Below are positions 16,418-24,833 of a stretch of DNA of 36,307 nucleotides, one piece after another. The stretch is from Drouetiella hepatica Uher 2000/2452. GTDB taxonomy: Bacteria > Cyanobacteriota > Cyanobacteriia > Elainellales > Elainellaceae. Within the stretch, counting starts at the first letter, position 1; each line of letters opens with the position of its first letter. The translations under genes were made by a program, and so were the position numbers. The DNA lies in the NCBI GenBank assembly GCA_019359505.1, contig JAHHHD010000048.1, forward strand, positions 1 through 36,307, read 5' to 3'. The notes below the pieces were generated by a model. It was not told the DNA's origin. It was given only the letters and a program-made list of their open reading frames with translations, and searched no databases.

Positions 16418-17392
16418 TTATGGGGGAGTTAAGAACGAGACAGCTACACCTCCAGTAAATGAATCCAGGGCTGACTCCGACTCCAGGATTGCATCGCCCT
16501 GCCCAGAAAATAACCGATATAAGCGAAAGCGATGATAGTTACTCACGAGTCGAGGTAAAGGCAGAAGCCCACCGCCCTTTTCGCTATACAGTTTCTGATG
16601 TAATTCTGGCAGCTCATGCCAAGGCACACTCATATTGTGATGATGCGCGTTGTGATAACCAAAGTTGAGAAACAGTAGATTAAGCCAGGGATACTTGAAT
16701 GAAACTAGATTAGAGAATGTATGCTCCTGTTCATAGACTCGATCGCGCTTCGGAAAGTCTTGCCCCACAATGGCGTAATCATAAGTATGGTGAAAGGCAT
16801 CTGCAAAGCGCATGATGTTCACGAATGAGACGTAAGCCAAAAAATAGAGCAATAGACCTTTCCAGGAAACCCAGGCAAGAAGCGCAAAAGCAGCAGTTCG
16901 GTAGAGCATGAATGCGAAGGTTCGCCAAACTAGCGATCGCTTGGCTGGTTCAAAAAAGGGCGCTAAAATGACTCGCCAACGCATCTCAAACTCAAGGATA
17001 GGGAAGTAAAGCCACTCAAGGATCACATACACCAACCGCAGCAGAGGATTCATTGTGTTGAGATACTTCAGGATATCGAATCCAACAAAATCAGCGTGGT
17101 GCAAATGGTGATTGAAATGGTGCTCGACTAAAGCATCCCATGTGGCATAGCAGGCTCCATTCATATGGGTCATGACCTGTCCCCAAAAAGCATTCCACTT
17201 GCGGTCTTTGAAGATATTGCCATGAATGAATTCATGCGTGAAGGTAGCAGTTAGCAGGAACGCGTGAATCAACAAAACAACACCTAAGACATTAAGTTGC
17301 CAGGATTGAAGTACAATCAAGACCACACCGAGGCAGTATATGCTCAGGGTATAAGCGATCGCTCCAACGTTTTTGAACCGAGCTGATTTCAT
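16418..17392 (-). CDS. Membrane desaturase/hydroxylase-like di-iron enzyme, copy 1
   Basis: A 324-residue membrane protein of the fatty acid desaturase superfamily. Three histidine boxes are present: HEFIHG (53-58), HHFNHHLHH (91-99) and HNAHHH (247-252), which together bind a di-iron centre; an additional AFHHTYDY is near 199. Several membrane segments lie between. The C-terminal tail GGVAVSFL is shared with its paralogue at 32656-33708. Because both copies sit among nitrogen-compound catabolism genes and not lipid genes, the substrate may be a small amine or heterocycle, which is inference. The ATG at 17392 lies 6 bases after the deacetylase stop; a GTG directly before it is possible. Confidence 0.9.
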   Translation of the reverse strand: MKSARFKNVGAIAYTLSIYCLGVVLIVLQSWQLNVLGVVLLIHAFLLTATFTHEFIHGNIFKDRKWNAFWGQVMTHMNGACYATWDALVEHHFNHHLHHADFVGFDILKYLNTMNPLLRLVYVILEWLYFPILEFEMRWRVILAPFFEPAKRSLVWRTFAFMLYRTAAFALLAWVSWKGLLLYFLAYVSFVNIMRFADAFHHTYDYAIVGQDFPKRDRVYEQEHTFSNLVSFKYPWLNLLFLNFGYHNAHHHNMSVPWHELPELHQKLYSEKGGGLLPLPRLVSNYHRFRLYRLFSGQGDAILESESALDSFTGGVAVSFLTPP

Positions 17393-17398
17393 CACTTG

Positions 17399-18238
17399 CT
17401 ATGCCTCTGCACTGACTAAACTGGGTTTTTGGCTAGATTGATATTTTGCAACCTCCTCACAGGTTGTCAGCCAAACACCTTCATGCGATCGGATATGATC
17501 AATCAATTGTTCTAGCATCAGCACCCGTGCTGGACGACCAATTATTTCTGGGTGCATGGTCAGCACGAACGCGCCGCCGTAGTGATACATGCCGTCAAAC
17601 TCTTCTTTCCAGACTTGAAGCGCTTTTTCACAACTTTCAATCACACCGCTGCCTACACGGGGTTCATAGAGGAATGCGAACTGCTCCCAGTCATCGTTCG
17701 TCCAATGAACTGGGATCTGCACTAGATCTCCTGCTTCGGTTGAAAAAGTGTAGGGGCGATCGTCGTCCATCAACGAAGAGTCGTAGAGCAGTCCATGACG
17801 TGCTAGAAGTGCAGCAGAGCCAGGATTAACCTCCCAAAGCGGAGCACGATAGCCGACAGGTTTGCGACCTGTAATCTGCTCTAGAATGGCGCAGGTGCGA
17901 ACTAACGCAGCTTCTTCCTCGATCGGGTTAAGAGTGGAAACAGGCTCATGGAGATAGCCATGTGCCCCAATTTCATGACCTTCATCGTAAATCCGCTTAA
18001 CTAAATGGGGATACAACTCTGCCGTATAACCTGGAACGAAAAAAGTTGCTTTTACGCCTTTTACCCGAAGCATATCTAGAATACGAGGCACACCGACTTT
18101 AGGACCGTAACGCGCCCAAGACATCACGGAAAGTCGATCTTTATTTTTGGGATCAGATTGCAGCATCCCAGACTCTCCATCAACATCAAAACTTAGGACA
18201 GCCGCACAACGAATTCCTTTAGACCAAGCAAATGGCAT
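17399..18238 (-). CDS. PuuE/PgdA-like CE4 deacetylase-fold amidase
   Basis: A 279-residue polysaccharide-deacetylase (NodB-fold) protein. Motif 1 is SFDVDGES with Asp18 and Asp20; motif 2 is HEIGAHGYLHEP with His93 and His97 as metal ligands; YRAPLWE is motif 3; a further His is in VLTMHPEI. The pattern GYRAPLWEVNP with WHEF-type absence of a sugar-binding extension and no signal peptide places it with cytoplasmic PuuE-like allantoinases and cyclic-imide hydrolases more than with cell-wall enzymes, though Helicobacter PgdA is also close in fold. AGGAG precedes the ATG. It is the first gene of the leftward operon and divergent from the SDR operon. Confidence 0.88.
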   Translation of the reverse strand: MPFAWSKGIRCAAVLSFDVDGESGMLQSDPKNKDRLSVMSWARYGPKVGVPRILDMLRVKGVKATFFVPGYTAELYPHLVKRIYDEGHEIGAHGYLHEPVSTLNPIEEEAALVRTCAILEQITGRKPVGYRAPLWEVNPGSAALLARHGLLYDSSLMDDDRPYTFSTEAGDLVQIPVHWTNDDWEQFAFLYEPRVGSGVIESCEKALQVWKEEFDGMYHYGGAFVLTMHPEIIGRPARVLMLEQLIDHIRSHEGVWLTTCEEVAKYQSSQKPSLVSAEA

Positions 18239-18876
18239 GACAAAACTCCTGACTTAACTAAAAAACTGTGCACCTGGCAAATTCACTAAAAGCGATCGAT
18301 TGAATTTTACGAAGGAAGTAGTGAATGCCATTGCTAACCTATGAGATGTCAAGATGATAATTCGTTACTTACGCTACAAACTAATCTACGGATGTAAAAG
18401 CTCCTAAATCCGGAGTCAGGCAGAGAAGAACCTGTTGTTTTATGAGCACTTTGATAGCCTTGCAAATTCTGTATTCCTGGATTGGCGCAGGTTAACTGTG
18501 AGGCTCTTTGAGCCTTTACATGCAACTGTTGAACGAGCGCCTCAACTTCGCCTTAAATCTTAGGCAGGTTTAAGTGCATCACAAGACAACATTCAATCTG
18601 AAGCTTCAAAACCTATACGGTAATGGGTTCTCAGCAAAACACGATTCCATGATTTTATTAAATTATGAATTTTTATAGATTAACGATTTCTGATGTTTTA
18701 GGCTAGTAGATTCATAAATCATGAGATTTTTGTTAAACAAAAATCCGAAAAAAGAATCGTTTAAGACTTGTTTATCTGGATTTAGCAAAAACATTAAATT
18801 TGTGTATCTGCTATCACAATTTGCTTTAATTCTCCAGTCTATGCTCATCACTGATAAGAGCTTCTGAGGTAAAGCT
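18239..18876. promoter_or_regulatory. Long divergent regulatory region of the island
   Basis: These 638 bases separate the starts of the leftward deacetylase operon and the rightward SDR/ABC operon. No gene is convincing; the right third is very AT-rich. Visible elements are a hairpin AGGCTC-TTT-GAGCCT at 18501-18515, GATTCATAAATC at 18709-18720 (also at 34428-34439 in another intergenic region), and a perfect palindrome at 18725-18745. The region should hold the promoters of both operons. Confidence 0.65.
18725..18745. promoter_or_regulatory. Perfect 10-base palindrome, candidate operator
   Basis: GATTTTTGTT and AACAAAAATC flank a single central A. The palindrome lies about 130 bases before the SDR start. 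Its AT-rich two-fold symmetry is typical of sites for dimeric regulators; the island's own Lrp/AsnC protein (33871-34356) is the obvious candidate, but no binding evidence exists. Confidence 0.5.
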
Positions 18877-19638
18877 GTGAGATTAAAGAATAAAATCAGC
18901 TTAATTACTGGGGCGGGATCTGGAATTGGACAAGCCACTGCTTTAAAGTTTGCTAGTGAGGGATCGATCGTGATTGCAGCCGATCGCAATCTACAAGCAG
19001 CGGAAAAAACGCAGCACCTGATTGAACAATCAGGGGGTAACGGTCGGGCAGTTGCTTTGGATGTTACTCAAGAACAACAGGTTGCACAAACAATTGCAAT
19101 GGTTGTTGAACATTTTGGTCAGTTGAACGTTCTGCACAATAATGCAGGTGTTTCCGTTCTTAAGCCCATCACAGAAACTACTGAAGCGGATTGGGATTTT
19201 CTGTTTGGAGTCAATCTTAAAGGCATGTTCTTTGGCTGTAAGCACGCGATTCCTTACATGGTGCAGCAGGGGGGTGGTGTCATTATTAACACGGCATCTG
19301 AGTTAGCGATTGTTGGTCAACCGCTCTACAGTGCTTACTGCGCCACCAAAGGCGGAGTTTTAGCATTCACTCGCGCTTTATCTGTGGAATGGGCTTCTAA
19401 AGGAATTCGGATTAATGCCGTTTGTCCAGGTCCTATCAAAACTCCGATGCTAAATGCTGAGTTTGAGCTTGCGGCTAACCCAGACGCTGAAAGAGCTGCA
19501 ACTATTCAATCAATTCCAGTCGGACGATTAGGTGTACCCGAAGATATTGCAAAAGTTGCTTTGTTTCTCGCTAGTGACGATGCCGAATTTGTACATGGCG
19601 CGGCGATCGTTGCTGATGGTGGGCGCACAACTGTCTAA
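18877..19638 (+). CDS. Short-chain dehydrogenase/reductase (SDR)
   Basis: A 253-residue classical SDR. The cofactor loop TGAGSGIG is at 11-18, the NNAG motif at 88-91, and the catalytic set Ser141, Tyr154 and Lys158 lies in SAYCATKGG. An Asp in IAADRN after the second strand suggests NAD preference. It interconverts an alcohol and a ketone; the substrate is not known. The start is a GTG with GAGG 7 bases upstream. It is the first gene of a seven-gene rightward operon with ABC import genes, so it probably acts on the imported compound or a breakdown product. Confidence 0.93.
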   Translation: MRLKNKISLITGAGSGIGQATALKFASEGSIVIAADRNLQAAEKTQHLIEQSGGNGRAVALDVTQEQQVAQTIAMVVEHFGQLNVLHNNAGVSVLKPITETTEADWDFLFGVNLKGMFFGCKHAIPYMVQQGGGVIINTASELAIVGQPLYSAYCATKGGVLAFTRALSVEWASKGIRINAVCPGPIKTPMLNAEFELAANPDAERAATIQSIPVGRLGVPEDIAKVALFLASDDAEFVHGAAIVADGGRTTV

Positions 19639-19682
19639 AGATTTTTGACTACTATTCCATTCACCATAATGAGGTTAAGGCC

Positions 19683-20756
19683 GTGCCTAATCTATTTTCA
19701 CGACGCTCATTTATTCGTTCTTCTACTTTAGCAGCGGGAGCCGCATTTTTAGCTGCTAGCTGTAATCAAACTCAAACTGATTCGTCTAGTAGCCCGTCTA
19801 ATTCACCCAGTGAAGTTGGTTCTTCCAACTCATCTAGTTCACCCATTCGTCTGGGATTAAACTTGTGGCCTGGTGCAATTCCCTGGCAAATCGCTGAGGA
19901 TCAGGGCTTTCTCAAGGCGAGCGGCGTGAATGCTGAAATTACATGGTTTCAGGTGCTCGGGGATCAGATCACTGCCTTTAATGCTGGCAAGATTGATATT
20001 GCTAACCTGACGTTAAACGACTTGTTCTTGAGCAATGCCAATGGAGTTTCTAGTAAGGTTATTTTGATGCCGGATGTTTCCGCGGGTGCAGATGCGATCG
20101 TTGCTTCCAACTCAATCAACTCAGTTCAAGATTTTGTTGGAAAGCAAGCAGGAATTGAAATCGCTACTATTGGACATCTACTGTTTCTACAGGCGCTAGC
20201 TAAAAACGAAATTGACCCGCAGTCTGTACCGATGGTAAATATGGCGGCAGATGCGGCCGTTAGCGCCATTATTGCTGGAAAATTGGATGTGGCATATTCC
20301 TACGATCCGTTCATCACGCAACTTTTGAAAAGTAGTAAAGGGAAAGTCATCTTTTCAAGTAAGGATGTTCCTGGATTGCTAGCAGATACGGTTGTCGCTC
20401 ATCAGTCATTACTTGACAATCGAGAATCAGAGGTACAAAAACTGGTTGACGTGTGGCATCAAGTTCTGGATTTTCGCAGCAAGAATCAAGACGCTGCCTA
20501 TGCGATCGAGGCAAAGCGAGCACAGGTGTCGGTTGAAGACTATGCAACTTTACAAAAGGGACTGGATTGGTTGACTCCTGAGCAAACCCTAGAAACCTTC
20601 AAACCGGGTAATACCACGCGATCGTTGATCTACGCAGGTAAAGTCGTTGCTGACTTCATGCTAGAGCAAAAGCTGCTTCAAACGTCGCCTCCTACAACTG
20701 AGACGTTAATTGACGATCGCTTTATGAAAGATTATGTATCCCGCAATCCAGCCTAA
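19683..20756 (+). CDS. Solute-binding lipoprotein of a NitT/TauT-type ABC importer, first copy
   Basis: A 357-residue periplasmic-binding protein of the SsuA/NMT1-like type. It starts with a twin-arginine motif (SRRSFIR) and a lipobox with Cys27 (LAASC), then a Ser/Asn-rich linker to about residue 55. The mature domain has LNLWPGAIPWQIAEDQGFL, FNAGKIDIAN, and AGKLDVAYSYDPFI, which is the usual two-lobe pattern of this family. The start is GTG with GAGG 9 bases upstream. Its tandem partner at 20774 is clearly a paralogue. The pair probably delivers related substrates to the ATPase and permease that follow. Confidence 0.92.
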   Translation: MPNLFSRRSFIRSSTLAAGAAFLAASCNQTQTDSSSSPSNSPSEVGSSNSSSSPIRLGLNLWPGAIPWQIAEDQGFLKASGVNAEITWFQVLGDQITAFNAGKIDIANLTLNDLFLSNANGVSSKVILMPDVSAGADAIVASNSINSVQDFVGKQAGIEIATIGHLLFLQALAKNEIDPQSVPMVNMAADAAVSAIIAGKLDVAYSYDPFITQLLKSSKGKVIFSSKDVPGLLADTVVAHQSLLDNRESEVQKLVDVWHQVLDFRSKNQDAAYAIEAKRAQVSVEDYATLQKGLDWLTPEQTLETFKPGNTTRSLIYAGKVVADFMLEQKLLQTSPPTTETLIDDRFMKDYVSRNPA

Positions 20757-20773
20757 CTTTAGGAGTTGTCTCT

Positions 20774-21817
20774 ATGCCTGATCGTTTACCGTTTTCAACT
20801 GCATTGACCCGTCGTTCATTGCTACGCTCTGCTTCTCTGTCAGTGGTAGCAGCGATCGCTACGGCAAGTTGTGGCAGACAGTCTGCCTCACAGCAAGGAT
20901 CCCAAACCCAAACCCTTCAGATTGGAATGAATTTATGGGCTGGTTTTATGCCTTGGAAGGTGGCGCAGGAAAGGGAATTCTTTAAAGCCAATAACTTAAA
21001 TGCTGAATTGACTTGGTTTCCAGTGCTATCAGACCAACTCAATGCGTTTAACGCTGGAAGGCTAGATGTTGCAGGCATGACACTATCTGACTTTTTAACT
21101 GGTTTGGCAGGTGGGTTAAAAACAAAGATTTTGGCGATTACTGATATCTCTTTAGGCGCTGATGCGATTTTAGCTGCACCTTCCATCAACTCTATCAAAG
21201 ACCTTGTTGGCAAGCGAGCATCTGTAGAAATTGGCACAGTTGGACACATGCTATTTCTCAAAGCTCTGGAACAAGGGGGTGTATCAGCTAACCAAGTTGA
21301 AATCGTTAACCAAGCTGCCGATGCCGCAACCGCAGCTTTAATTGCAGGAAAAACCGATAGTGCTTATTCTTATGAACCATTTGTCAGCCAAGCTGTGCAA
21401 TCAGGCAAAGGCAAAGTGATCTTTTCGAGCAAAGATATACCGGGAATTATTCCTGACCCGCTGGTAATTCATGAGCGAGTGTTGAACGAGAAGCCCGAAG
21501 CAGTGCAAGCATTGATAAAAGTTTGGTATCAAACCTTAGAATATCGAAAGGCTCATCTAAGCGAGGTGTTGTCCATTGAGGCGAAGCAAGCAGGCGTTTC
21601 TTTAGAAGAATACAATACTATCCTCGAAGGGTTTAAGTGGTTAACCCCAGAGGAATGTCTCAAAGCGTTTAAGCCGGGAGACACCATGGAATCTGTAGTT
21701 CATGCATCACAAGCCATTGGAGAGTTTATGTTAGGAGAAAAACTGATTTCTAGTCAGCCGAACTCCATCGAACCCTATATTGATCGCAAATTTGTTGAAC
21801 ATTACTTGAAAGGATAA
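20774..21817 (+). CDS. Solute-binding lipoprotein of a NitT/TauT-type ABC importer, second copy
   Basis: A 347-residue paralogue of the preceding gene, 17 bases after it, with TRRSLLR and a lipobox Cys33 (ATASC). Aligned motifs are MNLWAGFMPWKVAQEREFF, FNAGRLDVAG and AGKTDSAYSYEPFV, and the C-terminal PEECLKAFKPGDTMES against PEQTLETFKPGNTTRS. The ligand-pocket segments are alike but not identical, so the two may bind different members of one compound class. AGGAG precedes the ATG. Both are predicted to be exported folded by the Tat route and anchored as lipoproteins. Confidence 0.92.
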   Translation: MPDRLPFSTALTRRSLLRSASLSVVAAIATASCGRQSASQQGSQTQTLQIGMNLWAGFMPWKVAQEREFFKANNLNAELTWFPVLSDQLNAFNAGRLDVAGMTLSDFLTGLAGGLKTKILAITDISLGADAILAAPSINSIKDLVGKRASVEIGTVGHMLFLKALEQGGVSANQVEIVNQAADAATAALIAGKTDSAYSYEPFVSQAVQSGKGKVIFSSKDIPGIIPDPLVIHERVLNEKPEAVQALIKVWYQTLEYRKAHLSEVLSIEAKQAGVSLEEYNTILEGFKWLTPEECLKAFKPGDTMESVVHASQAIGEFMLGEKLISSQPNSIEPYIDRKFVEHYLKG

Positions 21818-21862
21818 TTTTTCACGATTTTGTATTTGCCAATCTACCATGCCTTAAACTCC

Positions 21863-22639
21863 ATGAACCATCCTCAACTGATTATCCATGATCTCTGCAA
21901 AAGCTTTCCGGGCAAACAGGGTTCAATACTTGCCCTCAAGAACATTAACTTTACCCTTTATCGCAACGAATTTGTTTGCGTCGTTGGAGCATCTGGCTGT
22001 GGTAAATCTACCCTGCTCAATATTATCGCTGGGTTAGAAGAGCCGACATCTGGAGAAATTTTGCTAGAAGGGGAACCAATCGATGGTCCTGGCACAAACC
22101 GAGGCATGGTATTCCAAAACTACACGCTGTATCCCTGGCTCACAGTTGCTCAAAACGTTGAGTTTGGGATGAAGATGCAAAAGATCCCATCTGCTGAGCG
22201 ACAGCAGCGTATGAAATACTACCTAGAGATTGTTGGCTTGACGCGATTCGCTGATGCGCTGCCGAGGACGCTTTCGGGTGGCATGAAACAGCGAGTAGCG
22301 ATCGCCCGTGCTTTAGCCAACGAGCCAGATGTTCTCTTAATGGATGAACCTTTTGGCGCGTTGGATGCTCAGACCAAGGAAGTTTTGCAGGAGTTCATGC
22401 TGCAACTCTGGCGGCAAACTCAGAAGACAATTCTAATGGTGACGCACGATGTCGAAGAAGCCGTATTTTTGTCGCAGCGAATTTATGTGCTGTCTTCGCA
22501 CCCTGGTGAACTCAAAGCAGAGGTCAATCTAGGATTTGATGAACATCGAGATTTGTCTATCAAAGGAACCGAACCTTTTCAGCGCAAACGTCAAGATGTT
22601 CTGCACCTGATTCGAGATGAAATCTTAGCAGCAGTTTGA
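21863..22639 (+). CDS. ABC importer ATP-binding protein (NitT/TauT type)
   Basis: A 258-residue ATPase. Walker A is GASGCGKS at about 43-50, the Q-loop is MVFQNYTLYPWL, the signature is LSGGMKQR, Walker B is VLLMDEPFGALD, and the H-loop is MVTHDVEEA. The family includes SsuB, TauB and the nitrate/cyanate ATPases. The ATG at 21863 is chosen because the family consensus starts there; an in-frame TTG at 21830 would add 11 residues. It lies between the two binding proteins and the permease in one operon and energises that importer. Confidence 0.94.
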   Translation: MNHPQLIIHDLCKSFPGKQGSILALKNINFTLYRNEFVCVVGASGCGKSTLLNIIAGLEEPTSGEILLEGEPIDGPGTNRGMVFQNYTLYPWLTVAQNVEFGMKMQKIPSAERQQRMKYYLEIVGLTRFADALPRTLSGGMKQRVAIARALANEPDVLLMDEPFGALDAQTKEVLQEFMLQLWRQTQKTILMVTHDVEEAVFLSQRIYVLSSHPGELKAEVNLGFDEHRDLSIKGTEPFQRKRQDVLHLIRDEILAAV

Positions 22640-22692
22640 CGATCTCCACGCCCAAAATCAGTCTCGATCTCGGCTTTCTCAGCTCTTAACCG

Positions 22693-23568
22693 ATGAAAAC
22701 TCAATCTCCACAAGCGCTGACCTCCTTAAAGTCTGAACCTAAACAGGGTAGGCGAACAACTTTGTCGCGCAAAACCCGCTCTGTGTTCTGGAAAATTCGC
22801 AGTGATATTCCGAAACGGCTCTACTATACAATGGTCGCTGTATCAATGCTAGTACCGCTGTTGAGTTGGTCAGTGTTGACCTATGGTGGTTTTGTAGAGC
22901 CGCTGTTTCTACCCACTCCAACCGCAGTAATTCAGCAGTTTTTTAACCTGTTGCAGAGCGGGGATCTAATTCATGACATCGCGGCGAGTGTCTCTAGGGT
23001 AGGTTGGGGCTTTTTGATCTCTGCATTGATCAGCGTCCCATTGGGGCTGTTAATTGGCACCTTCAAGAGCATGGAGGGACTCCTTGAGCCGATTGTAGCG
23101 CTGCTACGTTATATGCCTGCTGCTGCCTTTATTCCCCTCATCATTCTTTGGATCGGTTTGGGTGAACCTTCAAAGATCGCAATTATATTTTTGGGCAGTT
23201 TCTTCTACAACACATTAATGATTGCAGATGCAGTAAAATTCATCCCATCTGATTTCCTCAGAGCCGCTTATATGTTAGGTGCGAGCCGTAAAGATACATT
23301 TTTCAATGTGATTTTTCCGGCTACGCTTCCCAATATTATCGACACCCTACGGATTAATATTGCAGGAGCCTGGAATTTTGTGGTCGTGGCAGAATTAATT
23401 GGAGCTAATTCAGGACTAGGAAACATGATCATGATGGCTCAACGCTTTCTCAAAACTGATGAGATTTTTGTGGGTATCATCCTTATCGGTGTGATTGGCT
23501 TAGGAATTGACTTTATCTTTAAGCTAATTTTTAGGCTGGCTGTTCCTTGGGCAGTTAATAAAGCCTAA
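22693..23568 (+). CDS. ABC importer permease (NitT/TauT type)
   Basis: A 291-residue inner-membrane protein with about six membrane segments after a basic N-terminal tail of some 45 residues. The EAA loop that contacts the ATPase is visible as AAYMLGASRKDTFFNVIFPATLPNI-like sequence at about 195-220, and the family motif FLPTPTAVIQQFF occurs near residue 75. One permease gene is enough because these permeases work as homodimers. It belongs to the operon with the two solute-binding proteins. The substrate is unknown; homologues move sulfonates, nitrate, cyanate, thiamine precursors or guanidine/urea-locus substrates. Confidence 0.93.
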   Translation: MKTQSPQALTSLKSEPKQGRRTTLSRKTRSVFWKIRSDIPKRLYYTMVAVSMLVPLLSWSVLTYGGFVEPLFLPTPTAVIQQFFNLLQSGDLIHDIAASVSRVGWGFLISALISVPLGLLIGTFKSMEGLLEPIVALLRYMPAAAFIPLIILWIGLGEPSKIAIIFLGSFFYNTLMIADAVKFIPSDFLRAAYMLGASRKDTFFNVIFPATLPNIIDTLRINIAGAWNFVVVAELIGANSGLGNMIMMAQRFLKTDEIFVGIILIGVIGLGIDFIFKLIFRLAVPWAVNKA

Positions 23569-23608
23569 AAGCCAGTCAATCTAAATTGCGTTTAGCCTAC
23601 ACATCACA

Positions 23609-23932
23609 ATGGATCAACTTTTTCTGTTCTTAGCCATTTTTTTTGAAATTGCGGGCACCTATTCACTCAAAATGAGCAACGGCTTTAGCAAGGTAATTTA
23701 TATCCCCAGCGTCATTCTTGCTTATAGCCTGGCTTTTACATTTTTTGGTTTCTCACTCAAGAGTATTGACATTAGCATTGCTTATGCCATTTGGTCTGGC
23801 ATTGGAATTGTTGGCACCACCCTGTTTGGCATTTTATTCTTTAATGAAAGTATTGATTTCTCAAAAGCCATGTTCATTGGGCTGATCCTTGTTGGTGTAG
23901 TTGGGTTAAATTTTTCAGCTCATCATTCCTAA
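23609..23932 (+). CDS. Small multidrug resistance (SMR) family exporter
   Basis: A 107-residue protein with four membrane helices. The essential acidic residue Glu13 is in AIFFEIAGT, and the signature IAYAIWSGIGIVGT lies in helix 3, with FFNESIDFSKAMFIGLILVGVVGLNF as helix 4. The family covers quaternary-ammonium drug exporters (EmrE, Qac) and guanidinium exporters (Gdx). The sequence fits neither group cleanly. Its place in a catabolic operon suggests it exports a toxic cationic product or excess substrate. No guanidine riboswitch motif was seen upstream. It starts 40 bases after the permease stop. Confidence 0.9.
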   Translation: MDQLFLFLAIFFEIAGTYSLKMSNGFSKVIYIPSVILAYSLAFTFFGFSLKSIDISIAYAIWSGIGIVGTTLFGILFFNESIDFSKAMFIGLILVGVVGLNFSAHHS

Positions 23933-23963
23933 AGTTTGTCGTAAGTCGATATGTCAGATAAAA

Positions 23964-24833
23964 ATGAAATTACTCATACTTCGTTCTGTTTGGTCAGGGT
24001 CACATCATCTAAATGAACTCATCGAACAAACAGTTGCAGATGGGTTTAATGGAATTGAAGGACCCATTCCCAAAGATGAGTTACAACAGCGCGAACTTCG
24101 CCAACATTTGAGTGATAGGCACTTAGCGTTCATCGCGGAGGCAACAACAGGTACTGATTCTGATAGCGCAACTGATTGGTGGATACCTCGTAGCGATCGC
24201 ACCCTTACAGATCATCTCAACGACCTGAAGTGGACAGTCGATCGAGCGGAAGTAATGGGAGCATTATTCGTTTCGACTATGTGCGGATATGATGCCTGGT
24301 CATGGCAGCAGAACGTGGACTTTTTTGGGCAAGCTCTTGAATTGGAGCGTGCATCAGGTATAACCATCAGTTTTGAAACTCATCGCAGTCGATCGCTCTT
24401 TAATCCCTGGATTACAAGAGATTTGTTAGCGCAATTCCTAGAGATGAAACTTACCTGTGATTTCAGCCATTGGTGTGTGGTGTGTGAGCGACTGGTGGAC
24501 AGTGAATGGGCGATTCTAGAACAGTGCGCTCAGCGTGCCATACACATTCATTGTCGAGTTGGCTATGCCCAGCACGCTCAGGTCACTGATCCACGAGCCC
24601 CAGAATACGCTACCGTGCTTGCTGCTCATGAAAGTTGGTGGGATTTAATTTGGCAAGCACAATCACAACGCGGCATGCTTCAAGTGACGATGAATCCAGA
24701 GTTTTTGTGGGATGGCTATATGCAAACACTACCATTCACCAAAATGCCTATTGGAGATGTCTGGGATACTACCTGCTGGATAGCAGAACGACAGCGACAG
24801 CGGTTTGGTAAGCGCTTTTCTGAAACTCCCTAA
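23964..24833 (+). CDS. TIM-barrel protein, xylose-isomerase-like (AP endonuclease 2 family)
   Basis: A 289-residue protein with the sugar phosphate isomerase/epimerase fold. Metal-binding positions of this fold are suggested by ISFETHRSRS (Glu), LTCDFSHW (Asp, His), IHIHCRVG (His) and MNPEFLW (Glu). Family members isomerise sugars or hydroxypyruvate, cleave inositol derivatives, or act on diverse small molecules, so the reaction is open. It is the last gene of the rightward operon. Its final four bases overlap the end of the convergent amidohydrolase gene. Confidence 0.85.
   Translation: MKLLILRSVWSGSHHLNELIEQTVADGFNGIEGPIPKDELQQRELRQHLSDRHLAFIAEATTGTDSDSATDWWIPRSDRTLTDHLNDLKWTVDRAEVMGALFVSTMCGYDAWSWQQNVDFFGQALELERASGITISFETHRSRSLFNPWITRDLLAQFLEMKLTCDFSHWCVVCERLVDSEWAILEQCAQRAIHIHCRVGYAQHAQVTDPRAPEYATVLAAHESWWDLIWQAQSQRGMLQVTMNPEFLWDGYMQTLPFTKMPIGDVWDTTCWIAERQRQRFGKRFSETP

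Noticed and set aside
17399-18238. Cell-wall polysaccharide or peptidoglycan deacetylase
   Set aside because: The protein has no signal peptide or membrane anchor, and its neighbours act on small molecules; the fold alone does not show a sugar substrate.
18663-18989. 108-codon minus-strand frame over the SDR start
   Set aside because: It overlaps the start of a clear SDR gene on the other strand and covers an AT-rich promoter region; its composition is not protein-like.
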